Assembly (NCBI GenBank): GCA_030710605.1
Contig: CP092874.1
Location: 45,224,665 to 45,288,664 of the forward strand
Direction of reading: 5' to 3'
Length of the DNA: 64,000 nt
Origin: Cordylochernes scorpioides
Lineage: Eukaryota > Arthropoda > Arachnida > Pseudoscorpiones > Chernetidae
The notes under the pieces were generated by a model. That model had not been told where the DNA came from, searched no databases, and saw only the letters and a list, made by a program, of their open reading frames with translations. Both the position numbers and the translations under genes were made by a program. Positions 21,078 to 31,898 of this stretch are shown in pieces; within the stretch, counting starts at the first letter, position 1; each line of letters begins with the position of its first letter.

Positions 21078-21288
21078 GAGAAAAACAAAAATTAAACATT
21101 CAGCAAGGCGTTAAAAATCTTTCTAAAGTTCCAAGGGCGTTCTCACGCGATATTCAAAATTTTTTTTTTTTGACTCGTGCTTTAGATGTACAAAAATTTT
21201 GAATATCGCGTGAGAACGCCCTTGGAACTTTAGAAAGATTTTTAACGCCTTGCTGAATGTTTAATTTTTGTTTTGCTCCTGACGAGGA

Positions 21289-21307
21289 CAAAAGATTGTT
21301 GTCGAAA
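21289..21307 (+). ncRNA. Hammerhead-core-like hairpin (plus arm)
   Basis: CTGACGA (21289-21295), stem GACAA with TTGTC, GAAA (21304-21307). The loop side has drifted relative to the other copies while the stem and both core blocks are kept. Confidence 0.38.
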
Positions 21308-21362
21308 CGTCGAGGTAATAAAAAGATTCACTGGCCGAAGTATCTTCATTTTCAAGAAATAT

Positions 21363-21892
21363 TGATGTTCAATGTTATCCTCCCAGATTTAAGAACTCAT
21401 CTTAACCCATACCCCGAAATAAATATAGCTCGAGAGATAGCAAGCTCTCGTACCCAAAATAAGCATAAAAAAAAATAAACATTTGATAAGCAGCACAGAA
21501 CACCACATTTCGAAGTGAATGATCTTGTTTTGGTCAAAAATTATAGATATCCCGACACAGGTAAATTAGCACCATATTTTACTGGACCATATACAATAAT
21601 TGAAATAATCTCACCCAATGGCGTTTGAATAGATCGCCTCAATCAACCTCTCAATAGAGACAGTGACACCATACATGTCAATAAATTAAAATATTACACA
21701 GAGAATGTTCTGTACATCGCACCTCCACAACCCCGATTTGTTCGAAACCGACAGCGATTGTCTCAAGATATATATCTCAGTGAATTCAAACATTTGACTC
21801 CAGAAATCTTCGAGACGCAACTATTCCGAATTATACCACCTATAACCCCACAGCCCTTTTTGCATTTAAATCCTGGTATTTTCAAATAGGCA
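21363..21892 (+). pseudogene. gypsy-3 integrase C-terminal part
   Basis: Resumes after the insertion: LRTHLNPYPEINIAREIA, then FEVNDLVLVKNYRYPDTGKL and APYFTGPYTIIEIIS, the SH3-like tail, then INVNKLKYYTEN-type sequence (read HVNKLKYYTENVLYIAPP). It ends LHLNPGIFK near 21890. One stop replaces a codon in SPNGV-stop-IDRLN. Confidence 0.85.
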
Positions 21893-23484
21893 AGAAATAT
21901 GCCAACCTGAAAAAAAAAAAGAAATGAGAGAAGTAAATGACAAACCTAACAAACATCCCGCAGAGGATGACTAACCCCAAAAATAGAATCCCCGACGATA
22001 AACAGCGGCGAATGCCCTTTAGACATTACTCCCCAGTCGACCCCATTTCATGTTTATACCACGGAGTCCCCGTTTCATGTTTATACAACGTTCCCTCTAC
22101 CGCTCAAGGCATATCTTATTATAAAGCTGTCATCTAATTATCCGCTATCGGAATGATCGCCGTTTGTAACACGTGTTTCACACCAACCATCTATATTTCC
22201 TCGAAAATTTCCCAAATTCTTTAATCATACTACTACTAATAATAATAAAAATAATAATCACACACTTTACATATCAAACATTTTACATGTTAAATTGATA
22301 ACACAATACAACATTTTAGTAACCAACCCAGCCAATAAATTGCGCATCTCAATTTTCTTATTTATACAACCTACATACCACATTGATAAATTTTCTCTAG
22401 AAGAAATACTTATTGTCCCATTCCACTACCAAACATTCATCTAATCATTATAACAATATTTAATTATATTCCATTTTTGTATGAATCTTTGAATATTATT
22501 TTTGCTTCTCAATTATATAACCAATTTTTAGTTAACCATTATTTAAAAAATAATAATCAAAATTACTATTATTTTTATAATATTATTTTAGTATTATAAA
22601 ACATTTATTTGTTGTCAAAAATCATTTTTATCCTTCATTATTATTACTTTTATATATTGTATGTTTGATTTTGTCCACTTAAACTTTATTCAACCACAAT
22701 GATATTTCTATATTTTTATTCATTTTATATTTGTTTTTATACCTTTATATAATATGACCATGTTTATCTTTAACTCTCGGGCATCCACAACAATCGTACA
22801 ACAATCTATTTCTCTAACCACTTCAGTGTAGAAAAACGACAATACTACTTGACATTTTTTTATTTCGTAATTTCAACAAACTCTTTGAACACAGTTCCCC
22901 AGATTTAAAAATCCCAACTTCTGGCTTGAACACGTTTCAAAAGTTTATTTCAATCATCCGCAGAGCACAACACCAAGAAATTCACAAAGCGTTCACTACT
23001 TTCAATTTTTTCAGCTCTAGCGGACCACAATCAATCTTTGATTGCAAATCAAGTCAGACCACCTACTGTCGCTACAACAATTCTACTTATCGCATGGCTC
23101 TATTTCACCCTTTAACAATCATATTAATGAACAACTTTTTCTTCAACAACTTTTAACCCGATAACCCTTCAATTGTGACAAAGCACTATAACCCTTATAC
23201 AGGTTCACAAGTGAAACATTGCCTAGGAAGACGCTCAAGTCTATATCCTCGCTTTGCACCTGGATCTAAGTATTTGTTTGCATGTGTAATACTTACAATT
23301 GCATATTCTTTAATCCTGTCACTCAGCGTTACAGTCTTGAAACTTACCTTAAAGTTTTGGTTGAGAATGCTGGGAATGGGTGAAACTAGATTGCCGCTGC
23401 TCTGCTTGTCCCAGCTGTGGGAAATCTCAAACGCAACGGAAAAATATATAGGTTTCACGGGAAGTATAGTTAATATTTAAAAAA
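21893..23484. other. AT-rich stretch without recognised gene
   Basis: Very AT-rich. Short plus frames at 21937-22137 (HYSPVDPISCLYHGVPVSCL) and 22926-23156, and a minus frame at 23195-23458, are open but match no family I know. The position after gypsy pol would suit an envelope gene, but I see no signal peptide, cleavage site or transmembrane pattern to support that. Confidence 0.35.
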
Positions 23485-23993
23485 ACACCGGATTTCAATG
23501 GCTGAATTGCTGCACAGACTATAGAACATTACAAAGAGAAATTCCCTACATAATCAGGACTGCAATAGACCGATCTCTGCAAAAGGATCACACAAGAATA
23601 ATAAATTCAAGACTATGGCCCCACTATAAAAACATCTGCTCAACTCCGTTACCGGAACACTATCTGTCCAGCGATTTCCCGCTCCGGGTCAAACGGTGTA
23701 TTGCCGGACTGAGAATCCTATCGGTGCTCTTTGCTGATGATCGCCCCAGAATATTTAAAACAGACGGATGGGCATGCGAGATTTGTGGGACAAGAATGGA
23801 GCCGGGGCTACATCACCATTTGCTCTCATGTATGGGGCTGAAAGACGAAGGTGAAGTGCTCCTCAGTGAAATAGGCCTTGAGGGACTCTCTTTGGAGCTC
23901 CTGTTGAATGAGGTGGTGAGAAACAGAGCTGGAGCTTTTGCGTTGTTCAAATTTTGGAAGACGGCTGAAGAGAAGAGGAGGCTATATACATAA
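23485..23993 (+). pseudogene. C-terminal end of a non-LTR retrotransposon ORF2
   Basis: About 168 open codons from NTGFQWLNCCTDYRTLQREI, no start codon. PEHYLSSDFPLRVKRCIAGL and KTDGWACEICGTRMEPG then HHHLLSCMG form the C-C-H-C zinc-finger block that closes ORF2 of many arthropod non-LTR elements, with a helical tail ending EEKRRLYT. A 5'-truncated insertion is the simplest reading. The 3' tail (24000-24200) is AT-rich. Confidence 0.7.
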
Positions 23994-23999
23994 TCTAAT

Positions 24000-24510
24000 T
24001 GATGTAAATAATTATATGCAAATAATCTATGTCAGGATTAGAATGACGTATCCTGTATGGGACTTTGATTCCAGTAAAAGGCTTGTTGCTGCTGTTGTAT
24101 ATAGTCACAGTGTAGAAAATACTATACTATACCTACTACATATAGGTTTCTCTCTGTATTCTTAGTTCTCTTCTCTTACTCTATAAACAGGCGAATCCTA
24201 TATTGTTGTTGTTGTTATATTCTTTAATCCCTAAACCTTTCCAACGCCCGCCAATAATCTTTTAGAATGTCAATTTTTTATCATCATTATTTTTTTTATC
24301 GAACAAAGGTTTTATCTAAATTTCTCTTTTATAATGAATATCATAACTTTTAAATTAAACATAAGTTTTATTTTTTTATAATTTTCAGATATATTCAAAC
24401 AAAACATCTTGTTATAGCCCTTTTTAACATCACAGTTTAAATTAATTAAAATAAATATTTATTACTTACCTGTGTTAGAGAGGCTTTACCGTTTAAACCT
24501 GGATAAACCC
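24000..24510. other. Non-coding, AT-rich
   Basis: Probably the 3' tail of the non-LTR copy and older sequence. Contains (GTT)n at about 24205-24216. The end, GATAAACCC, is the target of the BEL/Pao insertion (AACCC duplicated). Confidence 0.4.
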
Positions 24511-24868
24511 TGTTGGAGCTTGGTTCCCGACAATGTTAGCCAGGACTTCCTTTCGCTCCTTCAGCCTAAATAGTCTGGTCTTAGGTGAGTGACGTTATGT
24601 GGCAGAGCTTATTGATGACTGTACTTTATGAGACCAGACCGGCGGATTGACTACCGAGATGTTGTCCCTTCGCAAGAATGCGATGTAGCAAGCTGTTTTG
24701 AATAGAGGAAGGACGCCTCACTCGATTTAGCTAACTGACTCACTTTATTGAATCTTTCACTAATTTTATATACATATATATTTACATAATTAAAAGAAAG
24801 AAAGAAAAATTTACATGATTATAAATCAATGCGGCCTAGCAAGTTATTTACATAACTAGGCGCAAACA
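24511..24868 (-). repeat. BEL/Pao 3' LTR (358 bp)
   Basis: Minus-strand ends TGTTTGCGCC and AAGCTCCAACA. The purine tract GGTGGGGGGGAGTA directly precedes it on the minus strand (24869-24882), and is partly coding in the surviving pol tail (KFSGGGEYVCA). Confidence 0.95.
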
Positions 24869-25345
24869 TACTCCCCCCCACCGCTGAACTTCAGTTCAGA
24901 TCTCGAGGCGTAAAGGGACGAGGGGCCAGCTTGGTGATTGGTCTCCTGAAAACTCCTCCGGCTGTCCAGGTTAGTTTTGTGCAAGATATTTTCACTAGAC
25001 ATTCCTCTTATTTTAATTATTGGAGATTTAGAGGTAGGAATGGAGCTGTTTTGATGAGCTCTCCTGAATAGTAGTTTCACACTATATCTTCCTTGGCAGT
25101 TTCTGGAATAGGTTTTCATGTAATAAGTTTCTTAATCTTCTTCCTTTTTTTTTCTGGTCTTGTAATGACGGCACTGACTCCACTTTCCAGAAATTCCTCA
25201 CCAGACCATCTAATTCTGATGTTGTTTGAACCGTAAAGCTGCACGGTCCACCTTTATAGTTCGACGAGAGAGAGCCGTCTACTTTGCTCATTAGAATCCA
25301 ACCGAGCTTTGATTTCATTGCTATAGGCTGGTTCCTTCCCAGCAT
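24869..25345 (-). pseudogene. BEL/Pao pol remnant, RT to integrase deleted
   Basis: After the protease a second frame reads KSKLGWILMSKVDG and LVRNFWKVESVP, the segment before reverse transcriptase in Pao elements. A third frame (25119-24856) reads NCQGRYSVKLLFRRAHQN, comparable to the GRYVVxLPF start of Pao RT. It then jumps to the polyprotein end (RSELKFSGGGEYV). The missing part should be about 3-4 kb in a full element. Confidence 0.8.
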
Positions 25346-26967
25346 TTTTTCTCTCCATGCATCAAATATGCATACATATCTGCACCTAGAATAATGTCGA
25401 TAGGTGCCGAAATATGAAACAGAGGGTCTGCCAACTCAAGCCCTCTCTGCATGATCCAGGTCGGTTCTGCCAATTTGAAGTTTGGAATTTCAGTTGTTAA
25501 GACTTCCATTACTAGAGCATTTGTTTGGTACTTTTCGGATCTATAAATTGATTTGAATGTCAAGTTAACAGATGTAGATGACCCCTGGACTGGATTATTT
25601 CCAATACCCCTAAGTGAACGTCGTGATGTTTCTTCTTTGAGCCCAAGTTTCTCACAAATTTCTTTTGTGATCAAACTAACTTGGGATCCACTATCTAAAA
25701 GTGCTCGGCAGATCTGCTGTGTACCGTTTTCACCTTCCAAAATTATTTTTGCAGTCGCAGGGAGTACTTGATTAATGGTCTCACTTCCTTGTTCAATACT
25801 CGTGTTGTTGATTTCACTTACAGGTGTAAAGATCTGTGGCTTCGCACCCTTCTGAGTATTAATTACCTCTGTGTCAAGCTTATGGAGTAATGTATGGTGC
25901 CTTTTGTCGCACTTCTTGCAAGGTCCTTGGTAACAATTTTTCCTTGCATGACCTTTTTTTAGACAATTGTAGCACATTTTGCTTTGCTTGACAAATTCCC
26001 ATTTTTGTTCGATAGGCATTGTACTAAATGTAGTACAGTTGTAGATTCTATGACCTGCTTTGCATACTATACATATTTGAGCATTTGTATTAATCGTAGT
26101 GTGTACATTTGCATAGTCCTTTTGAATCTCATTTTCTTTTCTTTGATATTCCCTTGATCCCTGTGGCAGACTTCTAGCTTGTCTTTCAAGAAATAAAATG
26201 AAGTTTTCATAGGAAGGAAATGATCTCTCATCCTGAGTCAACTCCCACTGTCGTTTCATATCCTCATCGATTCTGTTCCTCAAGAACTGTACCAATATTA
26301 CGTCTACCAACTCATTTCTTTGCAATCCGAGGGATCCTAGATTGCGTACAGACTCGTTCCATGCGTCCAAGAGTTCCCTTAGGGCCTTTGCTGATGGATT
26401 CTTCATTTGCTTGATCTTGAAGATTTTATTCAGTTGCGCATAAGCCAACTCTCTTTGGTTGTCGTATCTGGATACTAGAGTATCCCATGCTTGCTTGTAG
26501 CTCTCTGATGATATTGGGAACCCACGTATCAGTCTGGCTGCTTCTACCTTCACTGCGGAGCCTAAATATTGCAGCTTTTGTAGATAATTTAACCCTGGAT
26601 TTTGATCTATGGCTATTTTGAATACCTCCCTGAAATTGAACCAAGAGTTCGCATCTCCATAGAAGTGAGGCAACTCGAACTTGGGCAATTTCACTGTTTC
26701 GAGGCCTTTTGCTTGTTTGGTATCAGCTGTACTTTGTATTCCCTTTGATGCACGTCTAAGCTTTATTTCCAGTTTTTCCATTTTATTTTGAATTGTTTCA
26801 TAACTTTCGAGTTCCCTTTCTTCATCTACTTCCTCCTGTTCAAATAACTCGTCAAATAAGATCTTTGATTCCGTTTTTATTTCGGATACACCTTTATCTA
26901 TCAGCTTTAATTTATGGAGATCTCCTCCCGATATGTCTTCATCTACGGATGCCAGGTATCTATCCAT
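25321..26967 (-). CDS. BEL/Pao Gag-protease, 548 codons, intact
   Basis: An uninterrupted reading frame from ATG at 26967. Order: acidic N-terminus; capsid-like DUF1759-type region with KLPKFELPHFYGDANSWF, about residues 95-250; three cysteine knuckles CIVCKAGHRIYNC, CYNCLKKGHARKNC and CKKCDKRHHTLLH, about 305-375; and an aspartic protease with ALLDSGSQVSLITKE, about 425-535. The DSG active site is the usual Pao variant of DTG. Gag packages the RNA and the protease matures the particle. It is intact while pol is lost, so it could still supply Gag. Confidence 0.92.
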   Translation of the reverse strand: MDRYLASVDEDISGGDLHKLKLIDKGVSEIKTESKILFDELFEQEEVDEERELESYETIQNKMEKLEIKLRRASKGIQSTADTKQAKGLETVKLPKFELPHFYGDANSWFNFREVFKIAIDQNPGLNYLQKLQYLGSAVKVEAARLIRGFPISSESYKQAWDTLVSRYDNQRELAYAQLNKIFKIKQMKNPSAKALRELLDAWNESVRNLGSLGLQRNELVDVILVQFLRNRIDEDMKRQWELTQDERSFPSYENFILFLERQARSLPQGSREYQRKENEIQKDYANVHTTINTNAQICIVCKAGHRIYNCTTFSTMPIEQKWEFVKQSKMCYNCLKKGHARKNCYQGPCKKCDKRHHTLLHKLDTEVINTQKGAKPQIFTPVSEINNTSIEQGSETINQVLPATAKIILEGENGTQQICRALLDSGSQVSLITKEICEKLGLKEETSRRSLRGIGNNPVQGSSTSVNLTFKSIYRSEKYQTNALVMEVLTTEIPNFKLAEPTWIMQRGLELADPLFHISAPIDIILGADMYAYLMHGEKKCWEGTSL

Positions 26968-27070
26968 TCATCTTATCTGTGAACGGATCTTGACCTTTAG
27001 GCCTTTCATTGCTTTTGACATGTTTCTGTTTTTGAAGGTTCTTTCTCAGTAGAATCACGCTCTTTTTCTT

Positions 27071-27093
27071 GGAATCCGGCTCGCTAAGGACCA
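27071..27093 (-). promoter_or_regulatory. BEL/Pao primer-binding site
   Basis: Two bases inside the 5' LTR the minus strand reads TGGTCCTTAGCGAGCCGG, close to the TGGTCCTTCGAGCCGG form commonly seen in BEL/Pao elements. The priming tRNA is not assigned. Confidence 0.7.
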
Positions 27094-27095
27094 TA

Positions 27096-27453
27096 TGTTG
27101 GAGCTTGGTTCCCGACAATGTTAGCCAGGACTTCCTTTCGCTCCTTCAGCCTAAATAGTCTGGTCTCAGGTAATTGACGTTATGTGGCAGAGCTTATTGA
27201 TGACTGTACTTTATGAGACCAGACCGGCGGATTGACTACCGAGATGTTGTCCCTTCGCAAGAATGCGATGTAGCAAGCTGTTTTGAATAGAGGAAGAACG
27301 CCTCACTCGATTTAGCTAACTGACTCACTTTATTGAATATTTCACTCATTTTATATACATATATATTTACATAATTAAAAGAAAGAAAGAAAAATTTACA
27401 TGATTATAAATCAATGCAGCCTAGCAGGTTATTTACATAACTAGGCGCAAACA
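27096..27453 (-). repeat. BEL/Pao 5' LTR (358 bp)
   Basis: Same length as the 3' LTR and near identical. Differences include GTGAGTGACG versus GTAATTGACG. Carries TATATACATATATAT in the 27350-27370 region. Confidence 0.95.
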
Positions 27454-29347
27454 AACCCTTTCACTCCTGGGGCCCATCTATGGTAATTTAAACCAACAAC
27501 CCTATATTGTATAATACTTATAACAAGATTGTCATGTTGTATAATATAAATACATATATATATATAATTATATGCATGATTGATATGTGTCATTACATCA
27601 TCATATGTAATATACTTTGTACAAACTGAGCATGAATAAATATAATTCTGAAATAGATTAAGAGTTGAGCTAAAGCAAAATTGAGATAGAAGTCCAAAAA
27701 GGTCTAAAATCGTGATAGAAGTCCAACAACCCTAAAGAGGAATTTGGCAGGTCGTTGCCATCAAGTCAAAGGGTGTAGAATATCGCTGACGCCCCACGCC
27801 CTTTGCACCCGCTCAAAGTCCATACTCCCGCAAACCTCCCCTCTCGGCAAAGATATATAAGACCTCTGCCCTAGCCGAAAATATAGACACTTCACCATCA
27901 GCGTGAGCCCTCGTCGGTTGTACTCAGGTCCACCTCATCGACCATGTAGAACAGTAAGAACTCTTTTATCTCCATCTTGCTCTTAGCTCGACTTTTCTGT
28001 TCACGGAACTTTCCTACTACTACTGTGTCTCTTCGTTTTTTGTGTTTGGACATTCCCAAGCTTTCCACTCTGCCTCGACGACGACTGCCTGTACTCTGTG
28101 AAAACTGTTAAATGTCTTACAAGGTGCAGAGAGGCACTGGAAAACTCTCCACGCCCTGACTCTTCCTCTCGGTTACTATAGGTTTGCCCCTCTCGGTTAC
28201 CACACCACAGAGAGAGAGAGACCCTCGGTTATCACATATATATATTTACACAATTTATATTATATATATACACAATATATATTATATATACACACAAAAA
28301 TAACTAAAGAGGACTATGCCTACGAAAAACAACACCCATCCCGCCCACCTACCATAATTTAGTCATCACATTATTGCGTGAAAGGACGCCAGAGCCGCAG
28401 CCAGGTCAGCGGCCTGCGCTAGTCTATGTTTAAACAACTCCCCTTGCTTTCTGCTTTTTTCCAAAATCTCCAATCCAAAAAGATTCTTTCTCGATTTTTA
28501 AAAGAAATTCCAATAATTATACTTATTTGTCCTAGTGTTGCCAAATTCAGCCCCAAAGCTATCATCACCTTTAAAAATATTTCAAAAAATAAAAATGAGA
28601 ATATATTAAAGAAAAATTCACAAATAAAAATAAATATGGATCAAAAGGTATTGAATATTATCGCATATATCAGATAAAAACAGCTACAAACTCCGCCAAT
28701 AGATGGCGCTTTATCCTATTTATAGTCTGGGACTAGTGTGGGGGTCGCCTATTGCTGTGGTCCTGTTTCCTGGGGCTAATAGTTGCGAATACCCGTTTAT
28801 ATTGGATCTAGGATGTGAAGTAATTCAAATACCGTTAATTGATATTTGAGTTCTAATGTAATGTGGATTAAAGATGACAATAAAGAGGAGTGTTAACAGA
28901 CTTGTTGCTGTTGTGACTCTCTCAAACATCACAGTAGGTACTCTTCTGGTAGGTCTCTCGAGTCCTCCCCACCAGTGGTAAGGGCGAAAGATACTGCCAG
29001 AGAAAAGAAGATTCATGTGAGTCGTGGTTCTCAAAGGGTCTTTGGGCTGTCTGCAGGGTAGAGCTGCAAAAGTGAAGCAATTGAGCCAGGTTAGGTGATC
29101 CAAGGTGCAGGAAGCTGCGTTGTCGCGAAGAGCCAGAGAGGGGACACGCGCGACAATATTAACCAAAATAAAAATGAACATGGTGGAAACGTGACATCTT
29201 GGGGAAGGTTTAGGGCTCGGGGTAGAGCTAATGTTCCACCTGAAGCTGGTGTTGTATTCAACCACCACGTGTCTGTAGCTTATACATAAGAATAGGGTAT
29301 ATTGTAGTCTGGCTTGGTGCTGCTGGGGTCAAGTCAGTTCCTACAAG
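27454..29347. other. Non-coding region, LTR-like promoter and AT microsatellite
   Basis: No protein recognised. 27850-27860 has GATATATAAGACC, a TATA-like box; the GC-rich 200 bp around it resemble an LTR promoter. 27484-27510 (TTTAAACCAACAACCC) is similar to 57050-57060 (TTTAGGCCAACAACCC). 28228-28300 is an AT/CA microsatellite after GAGAGAGAGAGA. 28860-29290 has short open frames without known motifs. Confidence 0.4.
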
Positions 29348-30687
29348 TGTTGAGCCTTTTTCACCAAACGAGCCCAACAATTTTATAAACATCTTATATC
29401 ATATATTTACAATAGCCTTGCCGAAGTCTTTGTTGTCCAGAGGGAGGACCTGGACGAGCTTTGAGCTTTCTGTACTCCGAAGCCTGCAGCAATAATGGTG
29501 TACATAGTGTAAATATGTACCATAAATAAATTTTATATGTACCATACTTTATTCCTTTTCCTTATATATTGTGGAAAATTAAAAAAGCAATAGGATTTCT
29601 TAAATTATCACATTGAATAAGGAATCTCAAGGATAGCAATAGAATTAAAAAAAATACTACATTAAATTTCTCAAGGATCATCTCTATTTTTATTTTATTA
29701 ATTATTAATTTAAATTCCTTTTTTATTTCCAAAGGATAAATTTTATTTTATTTTGAAATTATTCTGCGAAAGAATATATTTACTCACTCTGTAAAAAGAG
29801 ATAAAAAATTTTTGGTCACGCGAGTTTTTTTTTGGTATGATTTGTATCGGGTAGAATAAAACCCCATATATACATATATATATATATATATATAAATAAA
29901 CATCAAGATATACATGTATATGTATGTAGAAATTTTGAACATGGTTAAAAATTTGAATAACTCATTTCTTTATTCTAGGATGCTTATTATATAAAAAATA
30001 TATGAATATATTTATACATGCATATCTTGATGTTTCTATGTTCACTAGTGGTAACTTTACAATAGGAACTCAAAGTGTAAATGTGATAGTTGAGTTAGCC
30101 CCAAGATCCCCCCCCCCTTTTTTTTAAGATTCTCATATGCTGAGTTTATAAAAACTTTGGACAAAAAGTCAAATGCTACATTATTACCTTTTTTTTTTTT
30201 TAAATAAACTTTAGGGGTTATCCTTAATACCATATTGTAATATGGAGAGTTAGATCTCATTGTAGATTGAACTTTATTTCATTTTCAAATTTTCTAGATC
30301 AGAATTCATTTTGCATATGATTTGAACGAAGTTCGCGTGTTTATATTTTTGGATACGTTTTTTTTACTATAGTTGAATCTCTTAGTGTCGGTATGTAAAC
30401 TTTATTGATCAATTTCAAATATTCTGATTTGACTAATTCATCCAGTAGTATTTTCGGTTTGGAACCAAGTTAAAAAAACTACAGATTTTTAAGCGTTTAT
30501 AATTCTATTAATCTTATGTTGGTTTTTGAGTTTTGTGTGTTTGCCATTGAGTGTTTTTTTACCATCTTCTCCGATATTTTTAATATTATTAGATTTTTTT
30601 TGAAGTGCATCAGAAATTAGTTATACATCGTTTGAAGCCACAAGTAAAGTAGATTATATATCGTCAGACCAGGAGCTGAGCCTAACA
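29348..30687 (+). repeat. Long LTR (1340 bp) of a large LTR family
   Basis: Starts with a hairpin, TGTTGAGCC...GCCCAACA (29348-29379), and ends CCTAACA, one base before a strong tRNA-Lys-type primer site. The 1.34-kb length is inferred from those two limits. Its start resembles 43571-43700 and the minus strand from 58470, including TTTGTTGTCCAGA about 110 bp in. The rest is AT-rich and non-coding. Confidence 0.6.
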
Positions 30688-30688
30688 G

Positions 30689-30705
30689 TGGCGCCCAACG
30701 TGGGG
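30689..30705 (+). promoter_or_regulatory. tRNA-Lys-type primer-binding site
   Basis: TGGCGCCCAACGTGGGG matches 17 bases of the classical PBS complementary to the 3' end of tRNA-Lys1,2, used by several retroviruses and by the Drosophila gypsy group. It sits one base after the LTR-like end CCTAACA. Confidence 0.8.
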
Positions 30706-31430
30706 TGTGAAATTTCCCGAAAATTACAAATTAACTAAATATGTAAGAAGTAAGGCCTACGGCCCTGAGAAACTCATGGCTATGCCGAAAATTTTTTCAA
30801 CTAATATTATTAACCTAAATAAATATCGACGCCTTTCCTTTGATTTTATTTAACTGAATATCGAAAATTTAAAATAATATAATTATCCTTTGTGTTTATT
30901 TGTATTTTATAACAAACTAGGTCTCTAGACTTTATTTAATCTTCCAAAATCATCCCATTTTTTTTTGTTTTTCACACATGAAGCCATGGGTTGTTTAACA
31001 CAACTCGAGATGAATTTAGCTGCCCAAGAGACATTTTGATTGACAGTTGAGGCTATTCTCGCACACCTTGGGGAATTGCACACATCTGTACAGGAAATGT
31101 CAATTTTACATATTCACGCGCCTATTACTTTTAATTTATATATTTTTTTCGGTAATCCAATTGTTTATTTTGATATTTATGTTTTCGCAAGGGTATTTAG
31201 CTTACTAGGATAAGCATCATTTCGGAGCTTTTCTGACATTTCTTTTCACGCGCCTATTACTTTTAATTTTTATTTTTTTTTGGTAATCCAATTGTTTATT
31301 TTGATATTTTATGTTATCGCAAGGGTATTTAGCTTACTAGGATAAGCATGATTTCAGAGCTTTTTTGCTATTTCTTTTAAGATTTATGGGCCATATAATG
31401 TATTCATTTAGATTATACCAAAGTATAATA
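30706..31430 (+). other. Start of the interior of the large LTR family, 132-bp tandem repeat
   Basis: A short frame from ATG at 30986 (MGCLTQLEMNLAAQETF, stop) might be a decayed gag start. 31114-31377 is two copies of a 132-bp unit starting TCACGCGCCTATTACTTTTA; a third diverged copy is near 32635. Otherwise AT-rich. Confidence 0.4.
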
Positions 31431-31600
31431 CACTGCGGCCTGTGATTGTAAAACGACACTTGAAGTTACACCGCATGAGTTTCTTTTCAACGAAAAATCT
31501 AAATTTTATTTCAAGGTGAAATATCGACTATTTCTATCCTTTTAGATGAGGTATGAAAGGGTGAATTATGAAGAGTAATGACGAACGGAAAAATAAAAGT

Positions 31601-31674
31601 GTCCAGGGATGTGAATCGAACCCAGAATGTTCCGCTTACCGGGCAGATGCCATGTCCACTAGGCTACCCAGGAC
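31601..31674 (-). tRNA. tRNA-Thr-like sequence (GGT), probably a pseudogene
   Basis: Minus strand, 74 nt. Same fold as the copy at 32193. The anticodon loop reads CCGGTAA, with C at the position normally held by the invariant U33, and the acceptor has one mismatch. Framed by the 14-bp inverted repeat. More likely mobile-element cargo than a working gene. Confidence 0.5.
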
Positions 31675-31898
31675 GTATTTTTCCGTTCGTAAATGATACA
31701 TAAAGTAACTTATAATACAATATAATACACTGCGGCCTGTGATTGTAAAATGACACTTGAAGTTACACCGCATGAGTTTCTTTTCTACGAAAAATCAAAA
31801 TTTTATTTCAAGGTGAAATATCGACTATTTCTATCCTTTTTGGATGAGGTATAAAAGGGTGAATTATGAAGAGTAATGACGAACGGAAAAATAAAAGT

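Larger units (their letters stand above)
20982..21362. mobile_element. Palindromic Penelope-type insertion, about 380 bp
   Basis: Two inverted arms of about 185 bp face away from a centre near 21165-21190. Each arm ends with the hairpin motif, AATAAAAAG and CTGGCCGAAGTATCTTC. The arms match 955-1182. ATGTTCAAT occurs on both sides (20952-20960 and 21363-21371), a likely 9-bp target duplication. There is no coding sequence. This is the small version of the head-to-head layout at 7571-13547 and 53070-55062. Confidence 0.75.
18850..21892 (+). mobile_element. Ty3/gypsy pol remnant (gypsy-3), interrupted
   Basis: Reverse transcriptase, RNase H and integrase in order on the plus strand. It differs from gypsy-1 and gypsy-2 in sequence. 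LTRs and gag were not recognised. The integrase is split by the palindromic insertion 20982-21362. After pol (21893-23170) I see no clear env. Confidence 0.88.
24511..27453 (-). mobile_element. BEL/Pao LTR retrotransposon with most of pol deleted
   Basis: Two 358-bp LTRs, a 5-bp target duplication AACCC (24506-24510 and 27454-27458), primer site and purine tract all in place, on the minus strand. Only gag, protease and the edges of pol remain in 2.2 kb; RT, RNase H and integrase are gone. The LTRs differ at a handful of sites by eye, so the copy is relatively young. It likely moved with proteins from a full copy. Confidence 0.95.

Noticed and set aside
21937-23156. Possible envelope gene after gypsy-3 pol
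   Set aside because: Only short broken frames; no signal peptide, furin site or transmembrane segment can be supported.
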